Counted from the stretch's first letter, positions 21,514 through 28,527 are shown. The stretch is 64,000 nt of DNA from an uncultured Atopobiaceae bacterium (GCA_934792625.1 CAKVON010000008.1:21718-85717); one strand, 5' to 3'. The notes: generated from the letters alone by a model not told the origin. Translations and numbers: made by a program.

Positions 21514-21836
21514 TCGCGGGGAACCCTCGATAGCTCGACTCCCTCAACGCTGGTGCGATCTTGCGTATCGGGGAACTTGAATTGCCCATCCTCAAATAAA
21601 CAGCAACGGCTCCAATCGGTCGTGACCAGCGAGAAGGAGAGCGTGTAGTCCGCCTTTGGGGTCGAGAAGTTCGCGATGATGTCGACGGCGCTGGCGTCGG
21701 CCGCGGGGAAGCCAGGGGAGACGTCGTACTCGATTCGCTCGGGGCATTCGCCTTCGGGGAGCGACTCCCCAAGGACCTTGCGGATGGTCTTCTGGATGAG
21801 CTCGTGCAGCGTGTAGACGATCGTGGGCTCGGACAC
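21480..21836 (-). CDS. Hypothetical protein
   Basis: A 118-residue acidic protein of unknown family. A GTG start with AAGGGAG eight bases upstream is preferred over the very long upstream extension, which lacks natural codon use. An N-terminal helix (TLHELIQKTIRKVLG) is followed by a beta-rich domain (YTLSFSLVTTDWSRC). The last ~11 codons overlap the end of the ATPase gene on the other strand, so the true C-terminus may have been replaced by rearrangement. Confidence 0.5.
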   Translation of the reverse strand: MSEPTIVYTLHELIQKTIRKVLGESLPEGECPERIEYDVSPGFPAADASAVDIIANFSTPKADYTLSFSLVTTDWSRCCLFEDGQFKFPDTQDRTSVEGVELSRVPRDYLPSARTGIE

Positions 21837-22022
21837 TGCGACTCCCTTCTCGTGGGTTGGCGTTAGCACGCCGGTGCCTGCGGGCTGGCGCCTGCGGTCT
21901 GCCGGCGCTTTGGGGCGATGGTACGCGCGGCGTCGGACAGTAATTGGGCGCGCGGCGCTCGACACTTGCGGGCCGTGATGGGAAAGTAATCGGGACGGCA
22001 AAACGGGAGAGAAGGGCGACGA

Positions 22023-22562
22023 ATGACCAACTTCAAGCGTTACGAGAGCGGCTCGGCACCCGACCGCGCTGACCTCAGGCTGAGCCGCGAGTCGCGTGCC
22101 GACCGTGCCGCGAGGCAGCGCCTGCACGAGCGCCTGCTCGACGAGCGGATGTGGCACGAGGCCAACTCGTGCGCGAAGAAGCGTCGCTACGTGACCTACG
22201 AGCAGGCCCGCGCCGTCGCGCGCCACCGCGAGCAGTCCACGGGCCAGCCGCTCTTCATCTACAAGTGCGACTTTTGCGGCGGCTGGCACCTGACCCACCA
22301 GTCCGACCAACAGCGATATGGACGCGAGGCAGGTCGCGCCGCGGAGGCCCGCATTGCCCGCGAGGCGGCGGAGCGTGCCGCGTCGGCAGGGCCCGTCGCC
22401 CGATTTGGCATCGGCGACCTGGTGGTGGACGAGGCCAGCGACACTCCCTGCGTTGTGAGCGCGGTGGGCGAGATGGACGGCGAGCCAGCCTACGAGCTCT
22501 CGAGTGCCGACGGGTGCTCTGAGCTGGGGTGGGTTCGCGAATCTGACGTTTGCGAGGCGTAG
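22023..22562 (+). CDS. Hypothetical protein with small zinc-finger-like motif
   Basis: A 179-residue protein, very rich in Arg and Ala in its first 70 residues. A short KCDFCGGWHLTHQ motif near residue 80 looks like a single metal-binding knuckle and recurs in small actinobacterial and phage proteins. A coiled, Ala/Arg/Glu helix follows, and a C-terminal beta domain from about residue 123 (RFGIGDLVVDEASDTPCVVSA). The ATG has a weak purine-rich leader (GAGAGAAGGGCGACGA). Function is unknown; nucleic-acid binding is possible. Confidence 0.6.
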   Translation: MTNFKRYESGSAPDRADLRLSRESRADRAARQRLHERLLDERMWHEANSCAKKRRYVTYEQARAVARHREQSTGQPLFIYKCDFCGGWHLTHQSDQQRYGREAGRAAEARIAREAAERAASAGPVARFGIGDLVVDEASDTPCVVSAVGEMDGEPAYELSSADGCSELGWVRESDVCEA

Positions 22563-22606
22563 TCGCACGAGTTTCTGGACGCGATGGAGGCGTAGGCCTG
22601 GCGGGG

Positions 22607-23545
22607 CTAACGGAGCAGGTCGGTCACGTCGGACAGCACGGTCTCGAAGCTTACGCCGCGCAGCTGGTAGTCGGGCTGGTCGGGCGTGATGCGCATGGCA
22701 TCGGCCACGAGCCTGCCTGCGAACTCGACTGCCTGCACGAGGGGCCTCTCGGCATAGATCGCAGCGACCAGGCCGCTGGCAAACAGGTCGCCCGTGCCAT
22801 GCAGCATGTAGGGGAGAAGCGGCGACGCCACCTCGACGGGGGTCGGGTCGTCTGCGGTCGCGACGTAGTTACGGATGAGGCCGTCGTTGTCGGACGTGGC
22901 GTCGCCGGGCTCGGTCGCGAGCTCGCGGTCCTTCTCGGCAGCAGGGCCGTTGTGCGCGGAGCGGACGATGCCCTTGAGCACGACGGCCTTGGCACCCATG
23001 TCCAACAGGCGCTGGCAGACGTCGGCCACATATGCGTCGTCGACGTCCTTGCCCCGGTAGGGGACGCCCGTAAGAATCGAGGCCTCGGTCAGGTTGGGCG
23101 TGAGCACGTCGGCCCCCTCGACCAGGGTGCGCGTGGCCTCGCACAGCTCGTCGGTGTAGGTGGGGTACTTCTTTCCGCCGTCGCCCATCACCGGGTCCAC
23201 GATGCGCAGCGCGCCCGCGTGCTCGCGATAGATGCGCCTGATCGCGGCGACCTGGCTCGCCGAGCCGAGGAACCCCGAGTACACGCCGTCCAGCTCCATG
23301 CCCTCGGCCGCCCAGGCGTCCAGGTAGGCGTCGAGCATGGGCGTGGTGTCGTGCATGTGGAACACGGGGAACTTGGTGTGTGCCGAGAAGAGCGACGTGG
23401 GCACGGCGCAGACGTCGATCCCGGCGGCCGACAGCACGGGTATGGCGATGCCCAGCGAGCACTTGCCGTAGCCGCACAGGTCGTGCACGGCGGCGACTCG
23501 CGGGATGACGTTTCCGTTGCGTCGGAAGAGCGGCTTGTCGTCCAT
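22607..23545 (-). CDS. pdxY: Pyridoxamine/pyridoxal kinase
   Basis: A 312-residue ribokinase-superfamily enzyme. It has VAAVHDLCGYGKCSL at the N-terminus, the DPVMGDGG substrate/phosphate motif, LTPNLTEASILTG and the anion-hole motif GTGDLFAS with the catalytic Asp. It phosphorylates pyridoxal, pyridoxamine or pyridoxine with ATP in vitamin B6 salvage. The ATG at 23545 follows AGGGGGA. The enzyme is cytoplasmic. The gene is divergent from the zinc-ribbon gene at 23641. pdxK would be an equally valid label. Confidence 0.88.
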   Translation of the reverse strand: MDDKPLFRRNGNVIPRVAAVHDLCGYGKCSLGIAIPVLSAAGIDVCAVPTSLFSAHTKFPVFHMHDTTPMLDAYLDAWAAEGMELDGVYSGFLGSASQVAAIRRIYREHAGALRIVDPVMGDGGKKYPTYTDELCEATRTLVEGADVLTPNLTEASILTGVPYRGKDVDDAYVADVCQRLLDMGAKAVVLKGIVRSAHNGPAAEKDRELATEPGDATSDNDGLIRNYVATADDPTPVEVASPLLPYMLHGTGDLFASGLVAAIYAERPLVQAVEFAGRLVADAMRITPDQPDYQLRGVSFETVLSDVTDLLR

Positions 23546-23640
23546 TGTGTCCCCCTGTCGGGTTGCCCCATTTCGGTGCGAGTATACGTCGCAAACGGGT
23601 AGATACAAGGTTCGTGACTCACACAAGGAGAAGGGCCAAC

Positions 23641-24051
23641 ATGGGCAAGCAGGACTGGCAACGCAAGATGGGCGACGCGTTCAAGGGTCGGCAGGGACCC
23701 GACGACCTGGCCGTAACCTCGACCAACCTCGCGGTCGTCGTGTTGGTCGTCGACCTGTTCGCGCGCGTCCAGTGGCTCGGCTGGCTCGCGCTCGCCCTTC
23801 TGGCGTACGCGATCTGGCGCATGATGTCCCGCAACATCCCCGCCCGCACCCGCGAGAACTCGGCGTTTCTCAAGGCGCTGGGCCCCAACAAGGTCTGGGT
23901 CCAGAACCCCAAGGCGGGCTTTGCCGAGCTCAGGCAGTACAAGCACGTCAAGTGCCCGGGATGCGGCCAGAGGGTCAGGGTTCCCCGTGGCAAGGGCAGG
24001 CTCCGCGTGACGTGTCCCAAGTGTGCCGAGAAGTTCGAGGTGCGCTCGTAG
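23641..24051 (+). CDS. Membrane-anchored zinc-ribbon protein
   Basis: A 136-residue protein. Two short hydrophobic segments (about residues 28-40 and 45-60, LGWLALALLAYAIW) form a hairpin or single membrane span. A C-terminal ribbon follows: CPGCGQRVRVPRGKG...CPKCAEKF, with four Cys suited to bind zinc. The ribbon resembles a MJ0042-type finger. The ATG has AAGGAGAAGG upstream. The gene is followed by proC, possibly on the same transcript. Function is unknown. Confidence 0.7.
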   Translation: MGKQDWQRKMGDAFKGRQGPDDLAVTSTNLAVVVLVVDLFARVQWLGWLALALLAYAIWRMMSRNIPARTRENSAFLKALGPNKVWVQNPKAGFAELRQYKHVKCPGCGQRVRVPRGKGRLRVTCPKCAEKFEVRS

Positions 24052-24151
24052 CCACATCGTTCTAGAATTCGACGGATACGCAATCGTGAGCCGGGTTGTG
24101 TGGCGGGACGTGTCCAACGTCCTTCTCGCCCCGGAAGGGAAAGGAACGCGC

Positions 24152-24955
24152 ATGTCCAAGCAGCTGGCACTCATCGGGTGCGGAAACATGGGAACCGCGA
24201 TGCTCAAGGGCATCGTGGGGTCGGGTCTCGTCGCGCCTGCCGACGTCGTGGTCGCCGACGTCGCGCAGCAGAGCCAGCAGCGCCTTGCCGCCGAGCTCGG
24301 CTGCACGGGCACCTGCGACAACTCCGAGGCTGTTGCCGACGCCAAGACCGTGATCATCGCGGTCAAGCCGCAGTACCTCGACGCCGCGGTCAAGGCGTTT
24401 GCCGCGGACGTCCCGCAGGATGCCATGGTCATCTCCATCGCCGCCGGCGTCTCGCTGGAGCGACTCGAGGGCCTTCTGGGCTCCGATCGCAAGATCGTCC
24501 GCGTCATGCCCAACCTCGCCGCGATGGTGGGGGAGTCGATGAGCGCGCTGTGTCCCAACGCTAACGTGTCCGACGACGAGCGCGAGCTCGCCCGCGAGCT
24601 GGTCTGCGCCTTCGGCAAGGCCGAGTTCATCCCCGAGCACCTTATGGACGCCGTGATCGCCGTCTCTGGCTCGGCGCCCGCCTATGTCTGCATGTTCATC
24701 GAGGCCATGGCCGACGCCGCGGTCATCGAGGGCATGCCGCGCGCCCAGGCCTACGCCATGGCCGAGCAGGCCGTGTTGGGCACCGCCAAGTACCTGCAGC
24801 AGACGGGCACGCACCCCGCGGTCCTGAAGGACATGGTCTGCTCGCCCGCGGGCACCACGATCGAGGCCGTGGCCGAGCTCGAGCGCGGCGGCCTCCGCGC
24901 GACCGTGATCGACGCGATGCTGTCCTGCGCCGAGCGCAACCGCCAGATGGCCTAA
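24152..24955 (+). CDS. proC: Pyrroline-5-carboxylate reductase
   Basis: A 267-residue enzyme of normal length for ProC. The N-terminal Rossmann motif is [13 protein letters not shown], followed by IIAVKPQYL and [13 protein letters not shown]. The C-terminal dimer domain carries [19 protein letters not shown] and [13 protein letters not shown]. It reduces 1-pyrroline-5-carboxylate to L-proline with NAD(P)H in the last step of proline synthesis. The start is ATG after GGAAGGGAAAGG. It ends 34 bp before a strong terminator. Confidence 0.93.
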   Translation: MSKQLALIGCGNMGTAMLKGIVGSGLVAPADVVVADVAQQSQQRLAAELGCTGTCDNSEAVADAKTVIIAVKPQYLDAAVKAFAADVPQDAMVISIAAGVSLERLEGLLGSDRKIVRVMPNLAAMVGESMSALCPNANVSDDERELARELVCAFGKAEFIPEHLMDAVIAVSGSAPAYVCMFIEAMADAAVIEGMPRAQAYAMAEQAVLGTAKYLQQTGTHPAVLKDMVCSPAGTTIEAVAELERGGLRATVIDAMLSCAERNRQMA

Positions 24956-24988
24956 CACGCGAGCAAGCAAACAAGCGCCAGCCGCTGC

Positions 24989-25030
24989 GGGCGCCGCACG
25001 ACACCCATCGTCGTGCGGCGCCCGTTTCTT
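24989..25030 (+). terminator. Strong intrinsic terminator of proC
   Basis: A perfect 14-bp stem, GGGCGCCGCACGAC (24989-25002) and its complement (25010-25023), is followed by GTTTCTT. The cas1 remnant begins directly after it, so the deletion joint lies between here and 25041. Confidence 0.85.
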
Positions 25031-25040
25031 ATCTGGTGGC

Positions 25041-25451
25041 CTGTGCCCGCTCACCTCGGCGCTCAACTACGGATACGCCGTGGTCCGATCGACGCTTGCG
25101 CGCCAGGTGGTGTCGCACGGCTTCATCACGTCGGTTGGCTTCTTCCACCATAACGAGAAGAACGAGTTCAACTTGGTGGACGACCTCATCGAGGCCTTCC
25201 GCCCCATGGTTGACCTGCACGTGAGCAAGATCGAGCTCGCTGGCGAGGAGCCCGACAACCTCAGCCGTGCCGTGCGCAAGCAGATTACGGGCGTCCTTCG
25301 CGAGCAATGCCTCATTAACGGGCGCGAGACCTCAATCCTCATCGCAACCGAGGAGTGCGTCGAAAGCCTTGCTCGTGCTCTCGAGAAGGGCTGTCCGGGT
25401 GACATTTGCTTGCCGGAGTTTTGTCCGTTGGCGTCACATTCGCAAGCGTAG
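25041..25451 (+). pseudogene. cas1: cas1, 5'-truncated
   Basis: The frame from about 25041 gives only the C-terminal ~135 residues of a Cas1 integrase: LNYGYAVVRSTLAR, then GFFHHNEKNEFNLVDDLIEAFRP with catalytic His and Asp, then the helical tail. The N-terminal beta domain and the catalytic Glu region are gone, and no start codon with a ribosome-binding site precedes the homology. The type of sequence fits class 2 (type II-like) Cas1. It is followed by an intact cas2. No effector gene is present, so this is a decayed CRISPR adaptation module. Confidence 0.8.
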
Positions 25452-25464
25452 GGAGGGGAGTGGG

Positions 25465-25779
25465 GTGGAAGCGCAGCGGATTCTGTTGCTTTGCGACTTG
25501 CCTACGGCCCGCCGTTCCGAACGCAAACAGGCACGACTGTATCGCGAGCTGTTGTTTGCAGAGGGTTTCTACGAGCTGCAGCCTGGTGTCTATACGCGTA
25601 TGGTCGAAAGTCGGTCGAGCAGGGATATTCATGTCAGGCGCCTGTCGGAGGCCTTGCCGCCGTCTGGGCGCATCAGACTGATCACCCTGACGGAAAGGCA
25701 GTTCCAGCAATCTCCGTTGTTGTGCGGAGAAGAAAGCAATCAGGAGGCTGTTGGATCGGAACTCGATATTTTCATTTGA
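25465..25779 (+). CDS. cas2: CRISPR-associated endoribonuclease/integrase subunit Cas2
   Basis: A 104-residue protein, normal Cas2 length. LLLCDLPT carries the conserved beta-1 Asp. FYELQPGVYTRM is the second strand, and GRIRLITLTERQFQ the signature of Cas2 from class 2 systems. It would form the Cas1-Cas2 spacer integrase, but its cas1 partner is truncated. The start is GTG behind GGGGAGTGG, fourteen bases after the cas1 stop. An inverted repeat AAAAATGGA/TCCATTTTT (25792-25862) follows. The expected CRISPR array is missing; instead the dif-like array begins 115 bp further on. Confidence 0.82.
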   Translation: MEAQRILLLCDLPTARRSERKQARLYRELLFAEGFYELQPGVYTRMVESRSSRDIHVRRLSEALPPSGRIRLITLTERQFQQSPLLCGEESNQEAVGSELDIFI

Positions 25780-25893
25780 TTGAGCCTGCGCAAAAATGGA
25801 TGAATCGCGCCTGTTTTTGCGACGACCTTCACCGCTTTCCAACGGCTTCATCGTCCATTTTTACCAGGTAGGTGGCATAGAATTGACTTATCG
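25780..25893 (+). promoter_or_regulatory. Leader-like interval with hairpin and promoter facing the repeat array
   Basis: Holds the inverted repeat AAAAATGGA (25792-25800) / TCCATTTTT (25854-25862). A TTGACT (25883-25888) is followed 17 bp later by TACATA (25906-25911), which lies inside the first repeat, so transcription could run into the cassette array. A 33-codon frame from 25796 ends at the TAG of the first repeat but has no ribosome-binding site. Confidence 0.35.
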
Positions 25894-25929
25894 GTAGCCT
25901 GGGATTACATAAGTGACATTATCGACTAC
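25894..25929 (-). repeat. dif-like repeat 1
   Basis: Consensus copy. The outer 8 bp GTAGCCTG precede a 28-bp core: arm GGATTACATAA, centre GTGACA, arm TTATCGACTAC. Read on the minus strand the core has a XerC-type arm ending CGATAA, a 6-bp centre and a XerD-type arm beginning TTATGTAA, as in bacterial dif sites. Confidence 0.75.
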
Positions 25930-26074
25930 TCAATACGCGCAGCGCAGCACGGGGTTGTTGAAGTGCTTTATGTCTCTCGTGCTGGGAACTTGCGGAGAAT
26001 AATCCCAAAGCAATAAGGCCACCTCAAGTGTCTATTCGCAGACCCATGGGTGACCTTTAGTTGAATAGTACCAC

Positions 26075-26144
26075 ACGCCATTGGTCCAACGGGAGGACGG
26101 CTGTCTCCAAAACAGCAGGCGGGGGTTCGACACCTCCATGGTAG
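26075..26144 (+). tRNA. tRNA-Trp (CCA), acceptor stem degenerate
   Basis: A cloverleaf can be drawn: D arm GTCC/GGAC, anticodon stem GCTGT/ACAGC with loop CTCCAAA (anticodon CCA at 26107-26109, U33 and A37 correct), and T arm GGGGG/CCTCC around TTCGACA. The acceptor stem pairs in only four positions. Its 3' strand runs into dif-like repeat 2, whose GTAG supplies the last four bases, and no CCA end is encoded. The gene seems to have been joined to the repeat by recombination and may not be functional. Confidence 0.6.
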
Positions 26145-26176
26145 CCTGGGATTACATAAGTGACATTATCGACTAC
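26141..26176 (-). repeat. dif-like repeat 2
   Basis: Identical to repeat 1 over all 36 bp. It overlaps the 3' end of the tRNA-Trp remnant on the left and supplies the stop codon of the minus-strand gene on the right. Confidence 0.75.
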
Positions 26177-26303
26177 CCCAAATCGGGGACAGGACCAGCC
26201 ACCACGGCCAGTCGATGAAGCCCGTCAGCCTGCACGCGATGAAGACGATGGCCAGCAGCCCGAAGAACCCGATGCCGCCGCCGTTGCTGTTGCCGTCACT
26301 CAT
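26166..26303 (-). CDS. Small membrane protein, phage Fragile-X-F-like, ends in the repeat
   Basis: A 45-residue protein with a good ribosome-binding site (AAAGGAG). A Gly/Asn-rich start is followed by IGFFGLLAIVFIACRLTGFI and WPWWLVLSPIWG. These recall a phage-borne family of short membrane proteins (called transmembrane Fragile-X-F in annotations) in which the chain continues into another helix. Here it stops at TAA inside the right arm of repeat 2, so the C-terminus appears cut and recapped by the repeat. The gene lies alone behind the terminator of its upstream neighbour. Function is unknown. Confidence 0.55.
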   Translation of the reverse strand: MSDGNSNGGGIGFFGLLAIVFIACRLTGFIDWPWWLVLSPIWGSR

Positions 26304-26324
26304 TCGTAGGCTCCTTTCGGCATG

Positions 26325-26350
26325 AAAAAAGCCGCCCTTGCGGACGGCTG
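26325..26350 (-). terminator. Intrinsic terminator (minus strand)
   Basis: Read leftwards, AGCCGTCC, a short loop and GGGCGGCT are followed by six T. It ends the transcript of the 26372-26581 gene before the small membrane protein. Confidence 0.75.
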
Positions 26351-26371
26351 TAAAAGCAAGATTCGAACGAT

Positions 26372-26581
26372 TCATTCCGAAGTCTTAGCAAGCTTCCTTT
26401 GATATTCTTCTGCCGCTTCGTTTGCTATATCGTCAAGCAAAGAGAACCATGCTCCGTCATCTATGATCGTAACATCGGCGTTCTCGGCTTCTTCGGTTAA
26501 GATTGCCGCAGCTTCCTCGTCCGAAACGCCCTGCATTAGCAGTTCGCTTGACCTCTTCATGAAGTTGAACGTCTTTGCCAT
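26372..26581 (-). CDS. Small acidic protein in dif-cassette 2
   Basis: A 69-residue soluble protein (MAKTFNFMKRSSELLMQG, then many Glu and Asp) with two predicted helices, EEAAAILTEEAE and LDDIANEAAEEYQRKLAK. The ATG follows AGGTAGG. It lies wholly between repeats 2 and 3 and points left, with its own terminator. It resembles small phage or mobile-element proteins in size and composition, but I do not recognise a family. Confidence 0.6.
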   Translation of the reverse strand: MAKTFNFMKRSSELLMQGVSDEEAAAILTEEAENADVTIIDDGAWFSLLDDIANEAAEEYQRKLAKTSE

Positions 26582-26611
26582 CGTGACGCCTACCTGTTCA
26601 CGTTGTACTTC

Positions 26612-26647
26612 GTAGCCTGGGATTACATAAGTGACATTATCGACTAC
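26612..26647 (-). repeat. dif-like repeat 3
   Basis: Identical to repeat 1 over 36 bp, same orientation. Confidence 0.75.
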
Positions 26648-26667
26648 CTGAAGACTTCGCGGAGTCG

Positions 26668-26934
26668 GTGGCGCTCTATACTCTCGATGGCGTCAATTTT
26701 AGGCGTGGTTTCCAAATCGCGCGACTATCCTCGATAGGTTTTTTGGGGGTGACGACGGTGTCGGAAGTTCAACGAGTCGATGAGCCGACGCCCAATGGCG
26801 GTGATTACTCCGAAATCATCTATATGGATGATAACTTCGATGTTGTTGATGAGGACGTCGCTACCAAGTGCGTAATCCGTGAGTGTACGGCCGATGGGTC
26901 CCTCGTTTGTGAAACATTCGGGACATTCTCATGA
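26668..26934 (+). CDS. Hypothetical protein in dif-cassette 3
   Basis: An 88-residue protein with a GTG start 21 bp after repeat 3 and a CGGAG just upstream. The sequence is beta-rich and acidic (YSEIIYMDDNFDVVDEDV) with three Cys, family unknown. Its TGA overlaps the ATG of the next small gene by four bases (ATGA), so the two are translationally coupled. Confidence 0.5.
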   Translation: MALYTLDGVNFRRGFQIARLSSIGFLGVTTVSEVQRVDEPTPNGGDYSEIIYMDDNFDVVDEDVATKCVIRECTADGSLVCETFGTFS

Positions 26935-27017
26935 GGCGCGACCTAGATGCCGTGCGCTCGGCATTCGTCTCGGAGATGGCCGAGCCAAGCTTTTGTAGCC
27001 TGGGATTACATAAGTGA
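26931..27017 (+). CDS. 28-codon gene ending inside repeat 4
   Basis: It starts at the ATGA overlap with the preceding gene and encodes RRDLDAVRSAFVSEMAEP followed by SFCSLGLHK. The last seven residues and the TGA stop are read from dif-like repeat 4. The natural C-terminus has probably been replaced by recombination at the repeat. Confidence 0.4.
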   Translation: MRRDLDAVRSAFVSEMAEPSFCSLGLHK

Positions 27018-27030
27018 CATTATCGACTAC
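26995..27030 (-). repeat. dif-like repeat 4
   Basis: Identical to repeat 1 over 36 bp. Contains the stop of the preceding 28-codon gene. Confidence 0.75.
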
Positions 27031-27058
27031 TCTACGTGGATGAATGAGGTGACAAAGT

Positions 27059-27268
27059 ATGCCAAGACAGTACGACTACGTGATGCTGAAAGACGGCACG
27101 CTAGGTTGCCTCATAGAGGACTTCGGCGGAGGTGCCTACCTTTTCGAGTTCCCCACGCCCGGCGGGGAGAGCATGTACGGCGAACGCGCCATTAATGAGG
27201 GCGAAATCGAGAAAACGGTTCCGCAAGATGCCTTGCCGAATCCGTATGCCGTGAAGGGACGTGGCTAA
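27059..27268 (+). CDS. Small protein in dif-cassette 4, possibly DUF4926-like
   Basis: A 69-residue protein starting 29 bp after repeat 4 behind GAGGTGA. Its YVMLKDGTLGCLIEDFGGGAY strand pattern and FEFPTPGGES recall short SH3-like domains such as DUF4926, but this is only a resemblance. The downstream gene starts eight bases before its stop, so both form one operon inside the cassette. Confidence 0.5.
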   Translation: MPRQYDYVMLKDGTLGCLIEDFGGGAYLFEFPTPGGESMYGERAINEGEIEKTVPQDALPNPYAVKGRG

Positions 27269-27521
27269 GGCTATGGCATCTGACGATTTCGAGGTCATCG
27301 CGTTCAAGGTACTCTCATACCTCTACCGGTGCATGAAGGACGGCAAGAAGGTTGATGTCGCCGCTCTGCGCGAGCTCATCGGCTGCAACGAGGCTTATCT
27401 CGGCTCTGTCATTAGAGGGCTTCAGTCAAGGGGACTTGTCGATGGGTTCTGCTTCGACGGCCTGTCGGGCGTCGTTATCGACTCGCCCGCGCCTGCGACC
27501 GTGTCGGAGCCCGCCATGTAG
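27261..27521 (+). CDS. Winged-helix-like protein (YjcQ-like) in dif-cassette 4
   Basis: An 86-residue protein, GTG start overlapping the preceding gene. A helix-rich N-terminus (DFEVIAFKVLSYLYRCMKDG), a recognition-helix-like LRELIGCNEAYLGSVIRGLQ and a wing-like GLVDGFCFDG recall YjcQ-type winged-helix proteins of phages and mobile elements. The stop codon TAG is the second to fourth base of dif-like repeat 5, so the gene is flush with the site. A regulatory role is possible but unproven. Confidence 0.5.
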   Translation: MAKAMASDDFEVIAFKVLSYLYRCMKDGKKVDVAALRELIGCNEAYLGSVIRGLQSRGLVDGFCFDGLSGVVIDSPAPATVSEPAM

Positions 27522-27553
27522 CCTGGGATTGCATAAGTGACATTATCGACTAC
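27518..27553 (-). repeat. dif-like repeat 5
   Basis: One change from consensus (GGATTGCATAA in the left arm). Supplies the stop codon of the YjcQ-like gene. Confidence 0.75.
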
Positions 27554-27719
27554 CAGGAAGATGCCCAGGTACTTGCCTATGTTGCGACGCAGCTCGCGGG
27601 GGAGCCGCCTGGTCAGGGGAGTCATGGGCACCTACCAATCGAGCTCGGAGGCGGGCACGGGTGCCAGGTTGACCTCGCCTGCCGCCAGACGCCCATCGCG
27701 CAGGCGCAGGATGCGGTTT
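27554..27719 (-). pseudogene. Captured fragment of an ABC-transporter operon (dif-cassette 5)
   Basis: Read leftwards from repeat 6, the first ~29 codons give the end of an ABC ATPase (NRILRLRDGRL...SELDW, stop at 27632-27634). Seven bases later an ATG at 27625 opens MTPLTRRLPRELRRNIGKYLG, the start of an FtsX/MacB-type permease, which is cut by repeat 5 after 24 codons. So this 166-bp cassette is an internal slice of a two-gene exporter operon, excised without respect for gene ends. The intact operon is not in the window. Confidence 0.65.
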
Positions 27720-27755
27720 GTAGCCTGGGATTACATAGGTGAGAATATCGACTAC
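27720..27755 (-). repeat. dif-like repeat 6
   Basis: Diverged copy: arm GGATTACATAG, centre GTGAGA, arm ATATCGACTAC. The changes are clustered at the arm-centre junctions. Confidence 0.7.
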
Positions 27756-27799
27756 CACAAGCCGTCGTACAATACCGAGAAGGGCAAGGAAGTGAAGGC

Positions 27800-28320
27800 G
27801 TGAAAGACGATAAGAAGATCTTCTCGATAGGCGCTTTGACGGCATCGGTTGGCTTGAGGGCCTTGAAGACGACCCCGGCGACTGCTGCGCGCACGCCCAT
27901 GCCGTTGCCCAAATCGGCGACGAGACCTTTGAGTACTACGCCACGGTGAGCGCGACTGCCCTCTACCTCCTCAAGTTCCTCAAAGAGGACCATTCCGCCT
28001 ACGGGGAGGAGCAGTTCCTGCCCTGCTGTGGTTTCAACATCTACGAGAAGGATGACGGCACGGACGATGTCGTCATCCTTGGATGCCCCAACGGCATCGA
28101 CTGGGACCTCGTCCACGCGGGCGATGAGGTGATAATAACGACCGACTCGGGCATGGTCACCACGATCCCGTTCGCGGAGTATCGCGAAGAGGTGCTCAGG
28201 TTTGCGGATAAGGTCGAAGCGTTCTACAGCAGCCAGCCGTCAAGAAGGCCGCCCGAGGACGAGACCCAAGCTTACAAGGTGTTTTGGGAAGAATGGCACC
28301 GCAGAAGGCAAGAAGCCTAG
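27800..28320 (+). pseudogene. Hypothetical acidic protein in dif-cassette 6, apparently frameshifted
   Basis: A GTG at 27800 behind AAGGAAG opens KDDKKIF. The frame that carries natural codon use to 28320 is entered only after a shift near 27825 (DRRFDGIGWLEGLEDDPG...). That main frame has no start codon before 27946. The encoded ~165 residues are acidic and helical with a beta core (EEQFLPCCGFNIYEKDD, GDEVIITTDSG). The family is not recognised; it recalls SUKH/Imm-like immunity proteins in size and composition only. If the GTG at 27946 is used, a 124-residue product is possible. Confidence 0.45.
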
Positions 28321-28325
28321 CCTCG

Positions 28326-28361
28326 GTAGCCTGGGATTACATAAGTGACAATATCGACTAC
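28326..28361 (-). repeat. dif-like repeat 7
   Basis: One change from consensus (ATATCGACTAC in the right arm). Confidence 0.75.
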
Positions 28362-28399
28362 GGAGACGGCTTCTTCGAAAGGCTAGTCCCATAAACGAA

Positions 28400-28439
28400 A
28401 AGGAATACCAAGTCCCTATGCAGAGCCATGGTATCCCTT
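28400..28439. other. Gene-free cassette 7 with a hairpin
   Basis: Between repeats 7 and 8 lie only 87 bp without an open frame. An 11-bp stem with one mismatch, AAGGAATACCA (28400-28410) and TGGTATCCCTT (28429-28439), is the only structure. It could be a terminator or a small structured RNA. Confidence 0.4.
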
Positions 28440-28448
28440 ATGAACAGT

Positions 28449-28484
28449 GTAGCCCAGTGTTGCATAAATGACATTATCGACTAC
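28449..28484 (-). repeat. dif-like repeat 8
   Basis: Diverged on the left: outer GTAGCCCA, arm GTGTTGCATAA, centre ATGACA. The right arm TTATCGACTAC is unchanged. Confidence 0.7.
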
Positions 28485-28518
28485 AAAAGGCCAGGCGAGA
28501 GAAACGCTCCGCCTGGCT
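28484..28518 (-). terminator. Terminator downstream of the tRNA-Pro remnant
   Basis: Read leftwards, GCCAGGCG and CGCCTGGC form an 8-bp stem followed by CCTTTT. It directly follows the CCA end of the tRNA remnant, as in a normal tRNA gene. Confidence 0.65.
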
Positions 28519-28527
28519 TCCTCATTC

